Origin: Calothrix sp. C42_A2020_038
GTDB taxonomy: Bacteria; Cyanobacteriota; Cyanobacteriia; Cyanobacteriales; Nostocaceae
Assembly: GCA_015272395.1 (NCBI GenBank)
Contig: JACYLQ010000033.1
Coordinates: forward strand, 186,001-250,000
DNA length: 64,000 bases
Direction: 5' to 3'
How positions within the stretch are numbered: position 1 is the first letter of the stretch; each line of letters opens with the position of its first letter. The notes beneath the pieces were generated by a model. It was not told the DNA's origin and searched no databases. It saw nothing but the letters and a program-made list of their open reading frames with translations. The translations under genes were made by a program, and so were the position numbers. Positions 36,826 through 44,544 of the stretch are shown here, piece by piece.

Positions 36826-38111
36826 ACAGAACAATGACGAGAGGCTTCCTCACCACCATAATCTTCATCATTTTTTTGCTCATTCGTCATAATATGAACA
36901 TTAAAATTACCTCTTGATTCCTGTAAGGATAATAAAGCAACTTTTTCATCAGAAAGATAATTTTCTGATATATTCAAAATATCAAGCTGTCTGACTTCTG
37001 GTCTTTTCAGCAAAATATCGGCGCCTGTATCAGTTAGCGTTCCCATTGATAAGTCTAAAATTTGAATCGAGTTTATCAAAGGTGAATTAATAACAGTTTT
37101 AGCAATATCATTAGAGTATGTGCTGTTTCGCAAACCTAAATATATTAGATTTGGAAATACAGGTTCAATTAGTATTGGACGTAAATCATCAATTGAGGAA
37201 TGCCCGCCATATTCTGCTGAACCTAGCCATAATTCTAGATGCGTTAATCTTGGAAAGTAGCAGGTACATATTTGAGCAATCGTATCAGGATTTAAGCCAC
37301 CTGTCTCAACTATTAGCGCTTCTAAATTATCGTGCTGTACTGGGCTGAATGCTAAACCAGTGCCTCCACGAACTTGTAACATCTCTAAATTTGGATATGC
37401 TTGTAAAATTGGAATGATATCACTTTGCAAAATCCAAGATATTTCGGACTCCTCGTAGTGAATATCTCCAATAAATAGCGCTTTCAGATTTGTAAGTTTT
37501 TCTTGGGCAGCAACCAACGCTTCGATGATAGCACTGGAACTGTCATCTGTGACTTCTCTACTCCAGGCGCCGATAATTAAAGCTTCGATTTTATTTGCTT
37601 GCGGATGTTGTAGGAGTTTTGTTAACTTATCGATTGCACTTTCTGCTTCGTCATGTTCAGACTTGAAGGTACACCTTAACGCATAGGCTGTACCAACAGG
37701 GTCTGTAATACCGACTTCAGGGGTAAAATCTATAACTTGTCGATTTGCAAATATCGATACATGGTCTCCCCTGTATCCTGAGTAACGTTGTAAACGTTCT
37801 TCAAGATGCCAAGGTTTGTATTTTTGTAAAGCTTGCTTGACTTTTTCTTCTTCTCTTTTCCTTAATAACCAATAAGCTGCACGTTTAAATTGGTTTGAGG
37901 AATCTTGTAAAGCTTGAATTACTAGGTCTAAACCAGCATCACCATAATTCAGTGCTTCGGAAAGTGCGGCAATACGTATTTTGATATCAGAACTTGATAA
38001 GCGAGTTTTAGCACTTTCAATTTCTTCTAACACGATACCATTAACAGGAGGAGTCACCTGATTACCAAGTACTGCCTCGTAGTTTTTGGGTTGGTTAGAG
38101 TCGTTTATCAT
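36816..38111 (-). CDS. HEAT-repeat plus leucine-rich-repeat protein (STM4015-like)
   Basis: A 431-residue protein with no enzymatic motif. The N-terminal ~120 residues contain a HEAT-like helical pair (IRIAALSEALNYGDAGLDLV). The rest is LRR-like and resembles STM4015-family proteins: LTKLLQHPQANKIEALIIGA, LTNLKALFIGDIHYEESEIS, YPNLEMLQVRGG, FPRLTHLELWLGSAEYGGHS. It probably serves in protein-protein interaction. The last codons and the stop are provided by a copied 38-bp repeat, so the natural C-terminus may have been altered. Confidence 0.72.
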   Translation of the reverse strand: MINDSNQPKNYEAVLGNQVTPPVNGIVLEEIESAKTRLSSSDIKIRIAALSEALNYGDAGLDLVIQALQDSSNQFKRAAYWLLRKREEEKVKQALQKYKPWHLEERLQRYSGYRGDHVSIFANRQVIDFTPEVGITDPVGTAYALRCTFKSEHDEAESAIDKLTKLLQHPQANKIEALIIGAWSREVTDDSSSAIIEALVAAQEKLTNLKALFIGDIHYEESEISWILQSDIIPILQAYPNLEMLQVRGGTGLAFSPVQHDNLEALIVETGGLNPDTIAQICTCYFPRLTHLELWLGSAEYGGHSSIDDLRPILIEPVFPNLIYLGLRNSTYSNDIAKTVINSPLINSIQILDLSMGTLTDTGADILLKRPEVRQLDILNISENYLSDEKVALLSLQESRGNFNVHIMTNEQKNDEDYGGEEASRHCSVTE

Positions 38112-38400
38112 ATTATGAGTGATGATTTTGTCTTTATTTTATTCAATGTAAAGCAAACGCTTTAAGATTCTGCAATAATTTGGCAGTAATAGAACACTGG
38201 GGCTAAATTTATGTTTAGGTATCAAAAGATAGGTTATATTTTTCTTAATTCAAGTAAAATTACGTAGGTGTGATTAATCGTTTGGGTACTGGTTGCACCG
38301 AAATCACTTTCGGGGTTAAAAATACACTGGGAGAGGTGAAAAACCAAGAACACGTCACACAGCCAGAAAATTAGTCTCTAAAACAACGGTAAATATACCA

Positions 38401-39213
38401 ATGATAGTCATTAGCTGGAATAATGTTGCTTTTTTGCTTACCGTCGGCGCCATTATAATTAGCGGTGTAGCATTTATACGAATATTACTGCCAATAATTT
38501 ACGCTACTGGTAACCGCAATGATGATTTATTGCTTGCTTGGATGAAGCAAAATGGTATCCCAAATTGGAAGGCGTTACAGCAAAAGTCGAATTTGAGTAA
38601 TATTGCATTATGGCAGTTGCGTGACGGAGACGGGGAAAGTTTAAAGTTCGGTGAACTAGTCCAGGTTGCTAAAGTTTTGGCGTTACCCTTGGGCACATTA
38701 CTCGATAAGCTGAATTTACCAGTTGAAAACCCGGAATTAGAAGCACATCGTATTAAATGCACGCAGTTAAAAAATCAAGCCCAGCAATTGGAAGCAAAAG
38801 TTGATAATCTATATAAAGAAGGCTTGCGATTGCATGAAGAAATGCAACAGCAGAAACTTGAAATAACCGAAGTATTTCGCGAATCTACATTTACACAGTT
38901 ACAGCCACTGCTAACTATCTATCCTAGTATTGATCAAATGGTTGGCGCCAAACCTGAATTGCCAGCTAAAGATTTGCTTTCGATGCTCGCACCCCTTGAT
39001 GATTTACTCAAAGAATGGAATTATGAACAAATTGGTAAACCTTGGGAACAAGTAACGTATGACCCTCAACTACATCAACCTGATAATTCAGATATTGTTG
39101 AGGGAGAACAAGTTTACATTGTGTTTGTAGGGTATCAGCATCAAGGAAAGATTCTTTGTCGTGCTAAGGTAAGTCGCACATTACCTAATGTTACAGCATT
39201 CAAGGTATCTTAA
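38401..39213 (+). CDS. Membrane-anchored protein with HTH-like segment, coiled coil and GrpE-like C-terminus
   Basis: A 270-residue protein with one N-terminal membrane helix (about 8-32), then an XRE-like segment (LLLAWMKQNGIPNWKALQQK followed by SNLSNIALWQLRDGD), a coiled coil (about 115-155), and a C-terminal domain PLDDLLKEWNYEQIGKPWEQ with VEGEQVYIVFVGYQHQGKIL and CRAKVSR. The latter resembles the wing of GrpE, the DnaK nucleotide-exchange factor. The usual GrpE 'G-x-x-F-D-P-x-x-H' appears as GKPWEQVTYDPQLHQ. It may be a specialised DnaK partner at the membrane. Divergent from the LRR gene. Confidence 0.6.
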   Translation: MIVISWNNVAFLLTVGAIIISGVAFIRILLPIIYATGNRNDDLLLAWMKQNGIPNWKALQQKSNLSNIALWQLRDGDGESLKFGELVQVAKVLALPLGTLLDKLNLPVENPELEAHRIKCTQLKNQAQQLEAKVDNLYKEGLRLHEEMQQQKLEITEVFRESTFTQLQPLLTIYPSIDQMVGAKPELPAKDLLSMLAPLDDLLKEWNYEQIGKPWEQVTYDPQLHQPDNSDIVEGEQVYIVFVGYQHQGKILCRAKVSRTLPNVTAFKVS

Positions 39214-39219
39214 AAACCT

Positions 39220-39290
39220 CTCACCCAACCCCTCTCAACATCTGAGAGGGGAGCAAGTCTACTCCCCCTTCCCTCGCACGGGTTAGGTTT
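39220..39290. repeat. Interspersed paired-hairpin repeat
   Basis: CCCCTCTCAACATCTGAGAGGGG is a stem-loop directly after the GrpE-like gene, followed by CTACTCCCCCTTCC and GGGTTAGGTTTT. Same family as 29850-29936, and a likely terminator. Confidence 0.6.
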
Positions 39291-39535
39291 TACGTAGCGT
39301 TTTCCAGATAGCGTCAACAGTCAGAAAGTCAGATAAGTTATGAGTTCGTGGGTTGGGTTACAATGCGCTTCAAATTTATATACGTTTTCAAGGCGCCAAA
39401 CTTTTCATTCTTTCTGCGAGACAGCACTTTAATATACGTAAAAGCAGTAAATAAAGGTTGTATTGATATACGGTATTACACAGAATCAAATGCAAAATTG
39501 ATTATTTTTCGGTTTCATGAAAGTGGCGCCAAAAT

Positions 39536-39619
39536 ATAGATGATTTTGGAAAGTATTACTGTGTAAAGATTTTCAAATCGATTCATTGTTGAAGACAAAT
39601 CTAAAATCCAAAATAGCAT
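39536..39619. repeat. 84-bp dispersed element, copy B
   Basis: ATAGATGATTTTGGAAAGTA at the left and AAATCCAAAATAGCAT at the right. Aligns along its full length with 36659-36744; both are in direct orientation and bracket the LRR and GrpE-like genes. Confidence 0.65.
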
Positions 39620-39643
39620 AAAGAGTTTGGCGCCAATCAATAT

Positions 39644-40834
39644 TTACGCGCTGAGTTGTTGCTCCAAGTATGCTAATTCAATTTCCTGTTGACCAGAAAC
39701 GCCTAAACGCCGAAGATTTACTGTACCTTTGGCTGCTTCTTGTTCTCCAACAACAGCAATTAAAGGAATCTTGCGTTCAAATAGTTCACGAATCTTTTTG
39801 GAAATCGTCGCATCGCACGCTGCTAGCTCCACCCTAACACCGTTACGTCTCAATTTAGACGCTACATCACTAGCCCACTGAGCAGATTTATTGGATATTG
39901 CTGCAACTGCAACTTGAACTGGCGCCAACCATAAAGGTAAAGCACCATGACTTTCCAAAAGTATTCCTATCCAGCGTTCAATTGAACCTAAAACAGCTTG
40001 GTGCAACATTACAGGTTGTTCAAATTCTCCTTCACTGTTAACAAAAGCAAGGTCAAATATCTGCGGTAAATTAAAATCGACTTGGATCGTACCACACTGC
40101 CAAGACCTTCCAAGATGGTCTTCCAAGCTAACCTCAATTTTAGGTCCATAGAATGCACCCTCACCTGGTAATAATTCATATGCATATCCAAATGTTTTAC
40201 AAGCATCTATGAGGGCGCCTTCTGCTTTATCCCAAAGACTGTCAGAACCAAGGCGTTTTTCTGGTCGTAGAGAGATATGAAAAGAGAACTTCTCATATCC
40301 AAATGCTTTGTACACTTCACTTACCATATTCAAAAAGTTGTGAATCTCGTTGTGAATATCTGCTTCCTGACAAAAGATATGAGCATCATCTTGGACAAAC
40401 TGACGTAACCGCATACAACCAGATAGCGTTCCACTTGGTTCGTTGCGGTGAACCATACCAAACTCCATCAAGCGAATAGGAGTTTCACGATAACTCCGAC
40501 GATGAGATTTATATATACTCACATGTGCGGGACATGACATTGGCTTCAACGCATAATTTGGGTTTAAATCTTCTTTGTCACTACTGAAACTACCAACAAC
40601 AAAAATACCTTCGCGGAACTTTTCCCAGTGACCTGACTTTTCCCAAAGCGCGCGACTCAATGCCACAGGAGAACGCACTTCTGAAAACCCATATGATTCA
40701 TATACTCTACGCATGTAATCTTCTATGACACGATATAGGCGCCAGCCCATCGGATGCCAAAAAATCATACCGGGACTATGTTCTTCAAAATGAAACAAAT
40801 CCATTGCTCTTGCTAGTTCTCTATGGTCGTACAT
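39644..40834 (-). CDS. thrS: Threonyl-tRNA synthetase, short form lacking TGS and editing domains
   Basis: Class II aminoacyl-tRNA synthetase charging tRNA-Thr, 396 aa versus about 600-640 for the full-length enzyme. It starts directly at the catalytic domain (MYDHRELARAMDLFHFEEHS). Zinc ligands are in LKPMSCPAHV and in the H of FVQDDAHIF plus a later His. Motif 2 is FGMVHRNEPSG; motif 3 and the anticodon domain end in VNLRRLGVSGQ. Without the N2 domain it cannot clear Ser-tRNA-Thr itself. Anabaena 7120 is known to have a second ThrRS with impaired proofreading, induced at low zinc. ATG 40834 is chosen for AAGGAG eight bases ahead; the frame upstream covers hairpin repeats. A Thr-codon attenuator precedes it. 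Confidence 0.92.
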   Translation of the reverse strand: MYDHRELARAMDLFHFEEHSPGMIFWHPMGWRLYRVIEDYMRRVYESYGFSEVRSPVALSRALWEKSGHWEKFREGIFVVGSFSSDKEDLNPNYALKPMSCPAHVSIYKSHRRSYRETPIRLMEFGMVHRNEPSGTLSGCMRLRQFVQDDAHIFCQEADIHNEIHNFLNMVSEVYKAFGYEKFSFHISLRPEKRLGSDSLWDKAEGALIDACKTFGYAYELLPGEGAFYGPKIEVSLEDHLGRSWQCGTIQVDFNLPQIFDLAFVNSEGEFEQPVMLHQAVLGSIERWIGILLESHGALPLWLAPVQVAVAAISNKSAQWASDVASKLRRNGVRVELAACDATISKKIRELFERKIPLIAVVGEQEAAKGTVNLRRLGVSGQQEIELAYLEQQLSA

Positions 40835-41003
40835 TGATTTACTCCTTATCTGTTGTTGTTTTGTCAAATACATCTCTTGTGGAATGGACATCTTTACCCG
40901 TTCCATAATTAAGCATCTTTCAAATCTGGGGTGAGCAGACATACCTGCTCCACTACAAAGCTTCACTAGAAAGTCTTGGGTATTGTTATACTTGAAAGCT
41001 AAT
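40835..41003 (-). other. thrS 5' UTR downstream of the attenuator
   Basis: About 170 nt between terminator and start codon. It carries two hairpin-type repeats (TGGAATGG...CCGTTCCA near 40875-40900, and GAGCAG...CTGCTC near 40929-40948) and the Shine-Dalgarno AAGGAG (40848-40843, minus strand). Confidence 0.6.
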
Positions 41004-41034
41004 AAAAAACCCTCCGAGGTGGCGCCTGGAGGGG
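41004..41034 (-). terminator. Attenuator terminator of thrS
   Basis: On the minus strand CCCTCC-AGG-CGCCA-CCT-C-GGAGGG forms a 9-bp stem with one bulged C, followed by TTTTTTATT. It lies 34 nt after the stop of the Thr-rich leader ORF and 170 nt before thrS. Its 5' arm can alternatively pair with GGAGGG at 41079-41074 inside the leader ORF, giving an antiterminator. Confidence 0.85.
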
Positions 41035-41067
41035 TGAATCATTGCTTATATACGCACGCGCAACGCC

Positions 41068-41130
41068 TCACAACCCTCCGTGGCTGGTAGTTCGGGTAGT
41101 TATGGTGGTTGTGACTAAGCTAATAATCAT
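41068..41130 (-). CDS. Threonine-rich leader peptide of thrS
   Basis: A 20-codon ORF, MIISLVTTTITTRTTSHGGL, with seven Thr codons (ACA, ACC, ACC, ACT, ACC, ACT, ACC) among nine consecutive positions, resembling the thrL leader of enteric bacteria. ATG 41130 lies about 34 nt after the predicted transcription start; no strong Shine-Dalgarno is seen. UCACAACC in codons 6-8 can pair perfectly (8 bp) with GGUUGUGA at the ORF end. A ribosome stalled at the Thr codons would mask the first strand and free GGAGGG to form the antiterminator. Inferred role: sensing of charged tRNA-Thr. Confidence 0.8.
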   Translation of the reverse strand: MIISLVTTTITTRTTSHGGL

Positions 41131-41170
41131 GAATATTATTAAGTTAAACAATTATTTGAGCTTACAATTC

Positions 41171-41199
41171 TATTTAAACAATTTTCAACCGATTGTCAA
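41171..41199 (-). promoter_or_regulatory. Promoter of the thrS leader
   Basis: Minus strand TTGACA (41199-41194), a 17-bp spacer and TAAATA (41176-41171). A perfect -35 and moderate -10 place the start of transcription around 41164, just ahead of the leader ORF. Confidence 0.7.
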
Positions 41200-41284
41200 T
41201 ACAACTTTTGGACTAAATTCGGAACTATTCAGAGATTTTTCTGTCAAAACGGGTAATATTACTTAAATTATGTATGTTGAATAA

Positions 41285-41515
41285 ATTTATTCAAGACCTA
41301 GTGCAAGGCTATTAGGTTGTACTTTTGCCATATCACAACGAACGCACAACAGCAAAGTAACGAATAGAGTAAAAACAAACGCAGGTGAATCAGTTTCTTT
41401 GCAAGCGCAACCAGGAACTGAAGCATTGCCAAATTTTTCACCGCATTTCGGCGCCAACTTCACAACAGAAGGAGCAGGTTTTGACGAATTTAGAGAAACT
41501 TTTACTTACAAATAA
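41285..41515 (+). pseudogene. Possible C-terminal gene remnant
   Basis: An open frame with no start codon ends in a protein-like stretch: NAGESVSLQAQPGTEALPNF followed by SPHFGANFTTEGAGFDEFRE and TFTYK, then TAA at 41513. No ATG, GTG or TTG lies in frame after the preceding stop at 41282. It could be the tail of a lost gene. The family is not recognised, and the first 30 codons do not look coding. It overlaps no other gene. Confidence 0.3.
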
Positions 41516-41547
41516 ATACTAGTACTCTGTGTCATTAATTTTGAGAT

Positions 41548-41581
41548 CTTGTGGAACAGGCAATAATGCCTGACCCACAAG
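41548..41581 (-). terminator. Hairpin at the 3' end of the DAG-kinase-like gene
   Basis: CTTGTGG-AA-CAGGCA-ATAA-TGCCTG-AC-CCACAAG: 13 paired bases in two perfect blocks, 5 bp beyond the stop of the minus-strand gene. Same family as 1476-1497. No U tract. Confidence 0.6.
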
Positions 41582-41586
41582 ACATT

Positions 41587-43236
41587 TTACCGACTGCATA
41601 TACTCAACACTACTGTCCAGCTTCCATATCTATATACAATATCGGTAATAAAGTAAGATTGCTTAAGATATTCTTGAATTGCTTCTTTTGGGAAATAAGT
41701 TCTTGTCACATACACTTGATTAGAGAAACTAGTATTATGCGATGCTACTATAAGTAGTTTTTCTCCGTCACTAGCAAGACGTGTGATATATTGTTGCTTA
41801 CTAACTAAGCTTTCGCGCAGACTGAGTGCAGGGAAATAGTCTTTAATCAAGCAAGTTTGATTAACAGCACCTGTTCCTACAGATACGACTATAACCCATT
41901 GTTCGTTTCCGTAGGCTACAGCAACTATAGATAACCCTCTTTTTAACTGTTCTTGAATCAAATCAGAGCGCAGGTATGTGTCAATTATATAAGTCTGATA
42001 GTTCTCATAGCTATATACCGATTGCTTAGACATAATAACAATCCATTTTCCATTGCCGTATGCCAAACTAGTTATATAAAAATCTTTCTCCCAGTACTTT
42101 TGAATTTCATATGCAGGGAACTCGCTTTTAGCAATATAAATTTGGTCGCAAAATCCCGTGTTATTTGATACGACCACTACCCATTTACCATTACCGTATG
42201 CGAGGGTTGTTATGTAATTATTATTGCTTTTGTGTTGATGAATAAAATCTTTTGGAAAATTTCCTTTTCTTAAAAATTCTTGATAAGTATACTGATATTT
42301 ATAACTATTTGTTACATGTATACTATCAGTGTTTTGTGTATAACTAGATGGACTGATAATACTGAGAGCATTTTGGAGAACTTTAACAGTAAGCGGTGTT
42401 TTACCAATAAATTCTCCGTCGCACTGTACATTTTGTGGTGGAGACGCTTTAATTATAATCTCTTTTGCGACGTGTTGTTCAGTAACTTTGATGTTTAAAC
42501 CTTGATTGTCTACAAGTATTATATTAAGTAAACCATCTTCGATATCACAAGAGGATTCGCTCCAATTATCCAAAGAAATCACATTATGAGGTTCACGTTT
42601 TAAAATTCCAGAATTTGCGATAATACACTCTTTCGCACGAGTTTTAACAGTTTTATTTCCATCAAGTATTAATTTAAACTGGGGATTAGAAAAACGGTTT
42701 TTTAATAATTCCCATATATACGTTCTCGCAAAAGCAATATCTTGACCTTCTCTTTTTCTAGCTTCTTGAGAAGTATTTGCTACTGATGTCGCTTCGTAAC
42801 CAGATGACGCGCGTACTAAGAATGTTTTACTTATTAGATCATCCTGATTTAAGATTTGACCAACATCTATATATCTAACAATGTTATGATTTTTATATAC
42901 AAGTGCTAAAGCTGCTTCTAAATTCAAAGGAATGTTAAGGGCATGTGCTACAACGTTAAGAGTCCCACCTGGAAGAATACCTAGGGGAATTTTATTTACA
43001 GTTGCACTTGCACATTCCATGATTGTTCCATCTCCACCGTAAACAATAACTGCATCAACTTTTGATGCAATAGCTTGTTTCGCTAGAATATAAGCGCTAT
43101 TTGGTTGCTTGGTTGTAGTAAATACTTGCCAGTCTAAGTTAGCTTTCGTAATCAAATAGCTGATTCTATCAATTATATAACGGTCGTTTTTCGGGTTAAC
43201 GATGACATGGGCATATTTATACTTGTTCATGTTCAC
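41587..43236 (-). CDS. Diacylglycerol/sphingosine-kinase-like protein with C-terminal ~48-residue repeats
   Basis: A 549-residue fusion. Residues 1-300 are a lipid-kinase catalytic fold (DAGK_cat) with GGDGT at 67-71 and LPGGTLNVVAHAL at 88-100, expected to phosphorylate a lipid hydroxyl using ATP. Residues ~335-549 hold at least four repeats with the core YITTLAYGNGKWVVVVS, YITSLAYGNGKWIVIMS, IVAVAYGNEQWVIVVS and YITRLASDGEKLLIVAS, each followed by a segment like QIYIAKSEFPAYEIQKYWEK. They resemble the DUF7477-type domain at the C-terminus of plant casein kinases. The gene ends 3 bp after a histidine phosphatase, with which it forms an operon. Confidence 0.82.
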   Translation of the reverse strand: MNMNKYKYAHVIVNPKNDRYIIDRISYLITKANLDWQVFTTTKQPNSAYILAKQAIASKVDAVIVYGGDGTIMECASATVNKIPLGILPGGTLNVVAHALNIPLNLEAALALVYKNHNIVRYIDVGQILNQDDLISKTFLVRASSGYEATSVANTSQEARKREGQDIAFARTYIWELLKNRFSNPQFKLILDGNKTVKTRAKECIIANSGILKREPHNVISLDNWSESSCDIEDGLLNIILVDNQGLNIKVTEQHVAKEIIIKASPPQNVQCDGEFIGKTPLTVKVLQNALSIISPSSYTQNTDSIHVTNSYKYQYTYQEFLRKGNFPKDFIHQHKSNNNYITTLAYGNGKWVVVVSNNTGFCDQIYIAKSEFPAYEIQKYWEKDFYITSLAYGNGKWIVIMSKQSVYSYENYQTYIIDTYLRSDLIQEQLKRGLSIVAVAYGNEQWVIVVSVGTGAVNQTCLIKDYFPALSLRESLVSKQQYITRLASDGEKLLIVASHNTSFSNQVYVTRTYFPKEAIQEYLKQSYFITDIVYRYGSWTVVLSICSR

Positions 43237-43239
43237 AAA

Positions 43240-43926
43240 TTAATCCCATAAACCTTGAAGGCGCCGTTTTATATGGTTATAATAGTATGAAAATGGTAAA
43301 ATAGATGAACTAGCACGAGGGTTTGGCGTATAATCATTTTGTTCAAGGCTCCAGTGTGAACTTGTTTCATGCACCTGAAATAAACAGCATAACTCTGAAG
43401 CATCAATTACTGCATTGCCAATCAGCCCTTGAACTGCACCTACTACTGATGCTTCATGTGCCACCATTAATATATTTTCAGGAAATTCAGCAACTAGAGC
43501 TTTGGCAGTGTTTCCAGCGCGCGTCAGTATTTGCTGCCAGGTAATTTCTGGATATTTTGCCAGAACGCGCGAATTATATTGAAGGTCAATTCTCGGAAAC
43601 TCTGATGCTAACTGATAAATTGAGAATTTTTCAGCATTTGATGGTAGCCACAGTGGAAGCAAGAACTCACTCAAACCCGATTCAACTTTAACCGACAAAT
43701 CAAGTATTTCGGCAACACAATGTGCTGTTTGTACAGTACGCCGAAACGGCGAACAAAAGATATGAGTAATTCCTTTGTTCCGCAAATATTTTCCTAGTGT
43801 TTGAGCTTGCTTAAAACCATCAACTGAAAGCGGTGAATCATAAAATCGCTCGGCAGTTTCTAACCAGCTAGGATTAACGAAGTCCAGGCGAACACCGTGT
43901 CTTGCAATCCAGACTGTTTGACCCAT
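43240..43926 (-). CDS. Histidine phosphatase (phosphoglycerate-mutase-like) superfamily protein
   Basis: A 228-residue phosphatase with the catalytic ARHG (residues 8-11 in VWIARHGVRLDF), the phosphate-binding CSPFRRTVQTA near residue 58, and the second catalytic His in LMVAHEASVVG near 155. The overall pattern, with the long loop FVNPSWLETAERFYDSPLS, fits the eukaryote-like Sts/UBASH3 group more than cofactor-dependent mutases. It is separated by 3 bp from the lipid-kinase-like gene, suggesting linked phospho-metabolite or lipid chemistry. Substrate unknown. Confidence 0.85.
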   Translation of the reverse strand: MGQTVWIARHGVRLDFVNPSWLETAERFYDSPLSVDGFKQAQTLGKYLRNKGITHIFCSPFRRTVQTAHCVAEILDLSVKVESGLSEFLLPLWLPSNAEKFSIYQLASEFPRIDLQYNSRVLAKYPEITWQQILTRAGNTAKALVAEFPENILMVAHEASVVGAVQGLIGNAVIDASELCCLFQVHETSSHWSLEQNDYTPNPRASSSILPFSYYYNHIKRRLQGLWD

Positions 43927-44544
43927 TTTGACCTCGTTTTTAACTATTTAGTCATTAAAGAATATAGCGACTTCTGTCTCAATCAACTTTACATACACAC
44001 ACCATATATAAAATAGCAGTACGTATATAGGAAATTTGGTGATTGAAAATACCAACACGCAAGCAGTATCCTCAGTATAGTTAAATATGTAATCCTTGTA
44101 ACAACAATCCAAACCCATATTCTCTATCTGAACGGTTCCACTCTTCCCAACCTAAAACTGCTGGTGTATCTGTTCTTGACTCTGAAGACATGCATCCCGG
44201 TTTAGTAGTTTCCAAGCAATCTAGAATTGTAAACCCTTTTCCATAACACTTTTGCGACCCTAGGAGCAAAGATTCGGTTAACCGAACTTTTTATTACGGT
44301 TGTTTTGATTTTGAGTGGAAGGAGAAAAAGTTACAGAGGCACCTTCTTCACAGTTACTATCCCAAATTTTGGATTATTAATACAAGAATTAAAACAATCA
44401 CAAGTTCAAAGATAGTGATAAATAAAAATGTCACAGATTTTAGTTATGTGACTCCATTAGATAAATCATGACAAAAATAAATCTGATGATACATTTGAGC
44501 TATAAATAATTTTAGTAATGTAATATTATGTCTTTGAGGCAAGT
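43927..44544. other. 618-bp region with little coding signal
   Basis: A perfect 14-bp palindrome TTCGGTTAACCGAA is at 44273-44286. Left of it on the minus strand a frame from 44269 (TTG) or 44191 (ATG) to 44081 reads SRTDTPAVLGWEEWNRSDRE, which looks protein-like but is very short and unrecognised. It may be a small gene or a remnant. Confidence 0.35.

Larger units (their letters stand above)
39214..39643. other. Intergenic region between GrpE-like gene and thrS
   Basis: Filled with repeats: the paired hairpin at 39220-39290 and the 84-bp element copy B at 39536-39619. A 63-codon open frame at 39348 has no features of a real gene. Confidence 0.6.

Noticed and set aside
39348-39539. 63-codon open frame between the GrpE-like gene and thrS
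   Set aside because: Lies in repeat-rich DNA, no Shine-Dalgarno, no recognisable protein pattern.
40835-40966. N-terminal extension of thrS by 44 codons
   Set aside because: The extra codons translate two hairpin repeats; the strong AAGGAG in front of ATG 40834 marks the real start.
41042-41266. 74-codon plus-strand frame across the thrS leader
   Set aside because: It is antisense to the promoter, Thr-rich leader ORF and terminator, which together explain the region much better.
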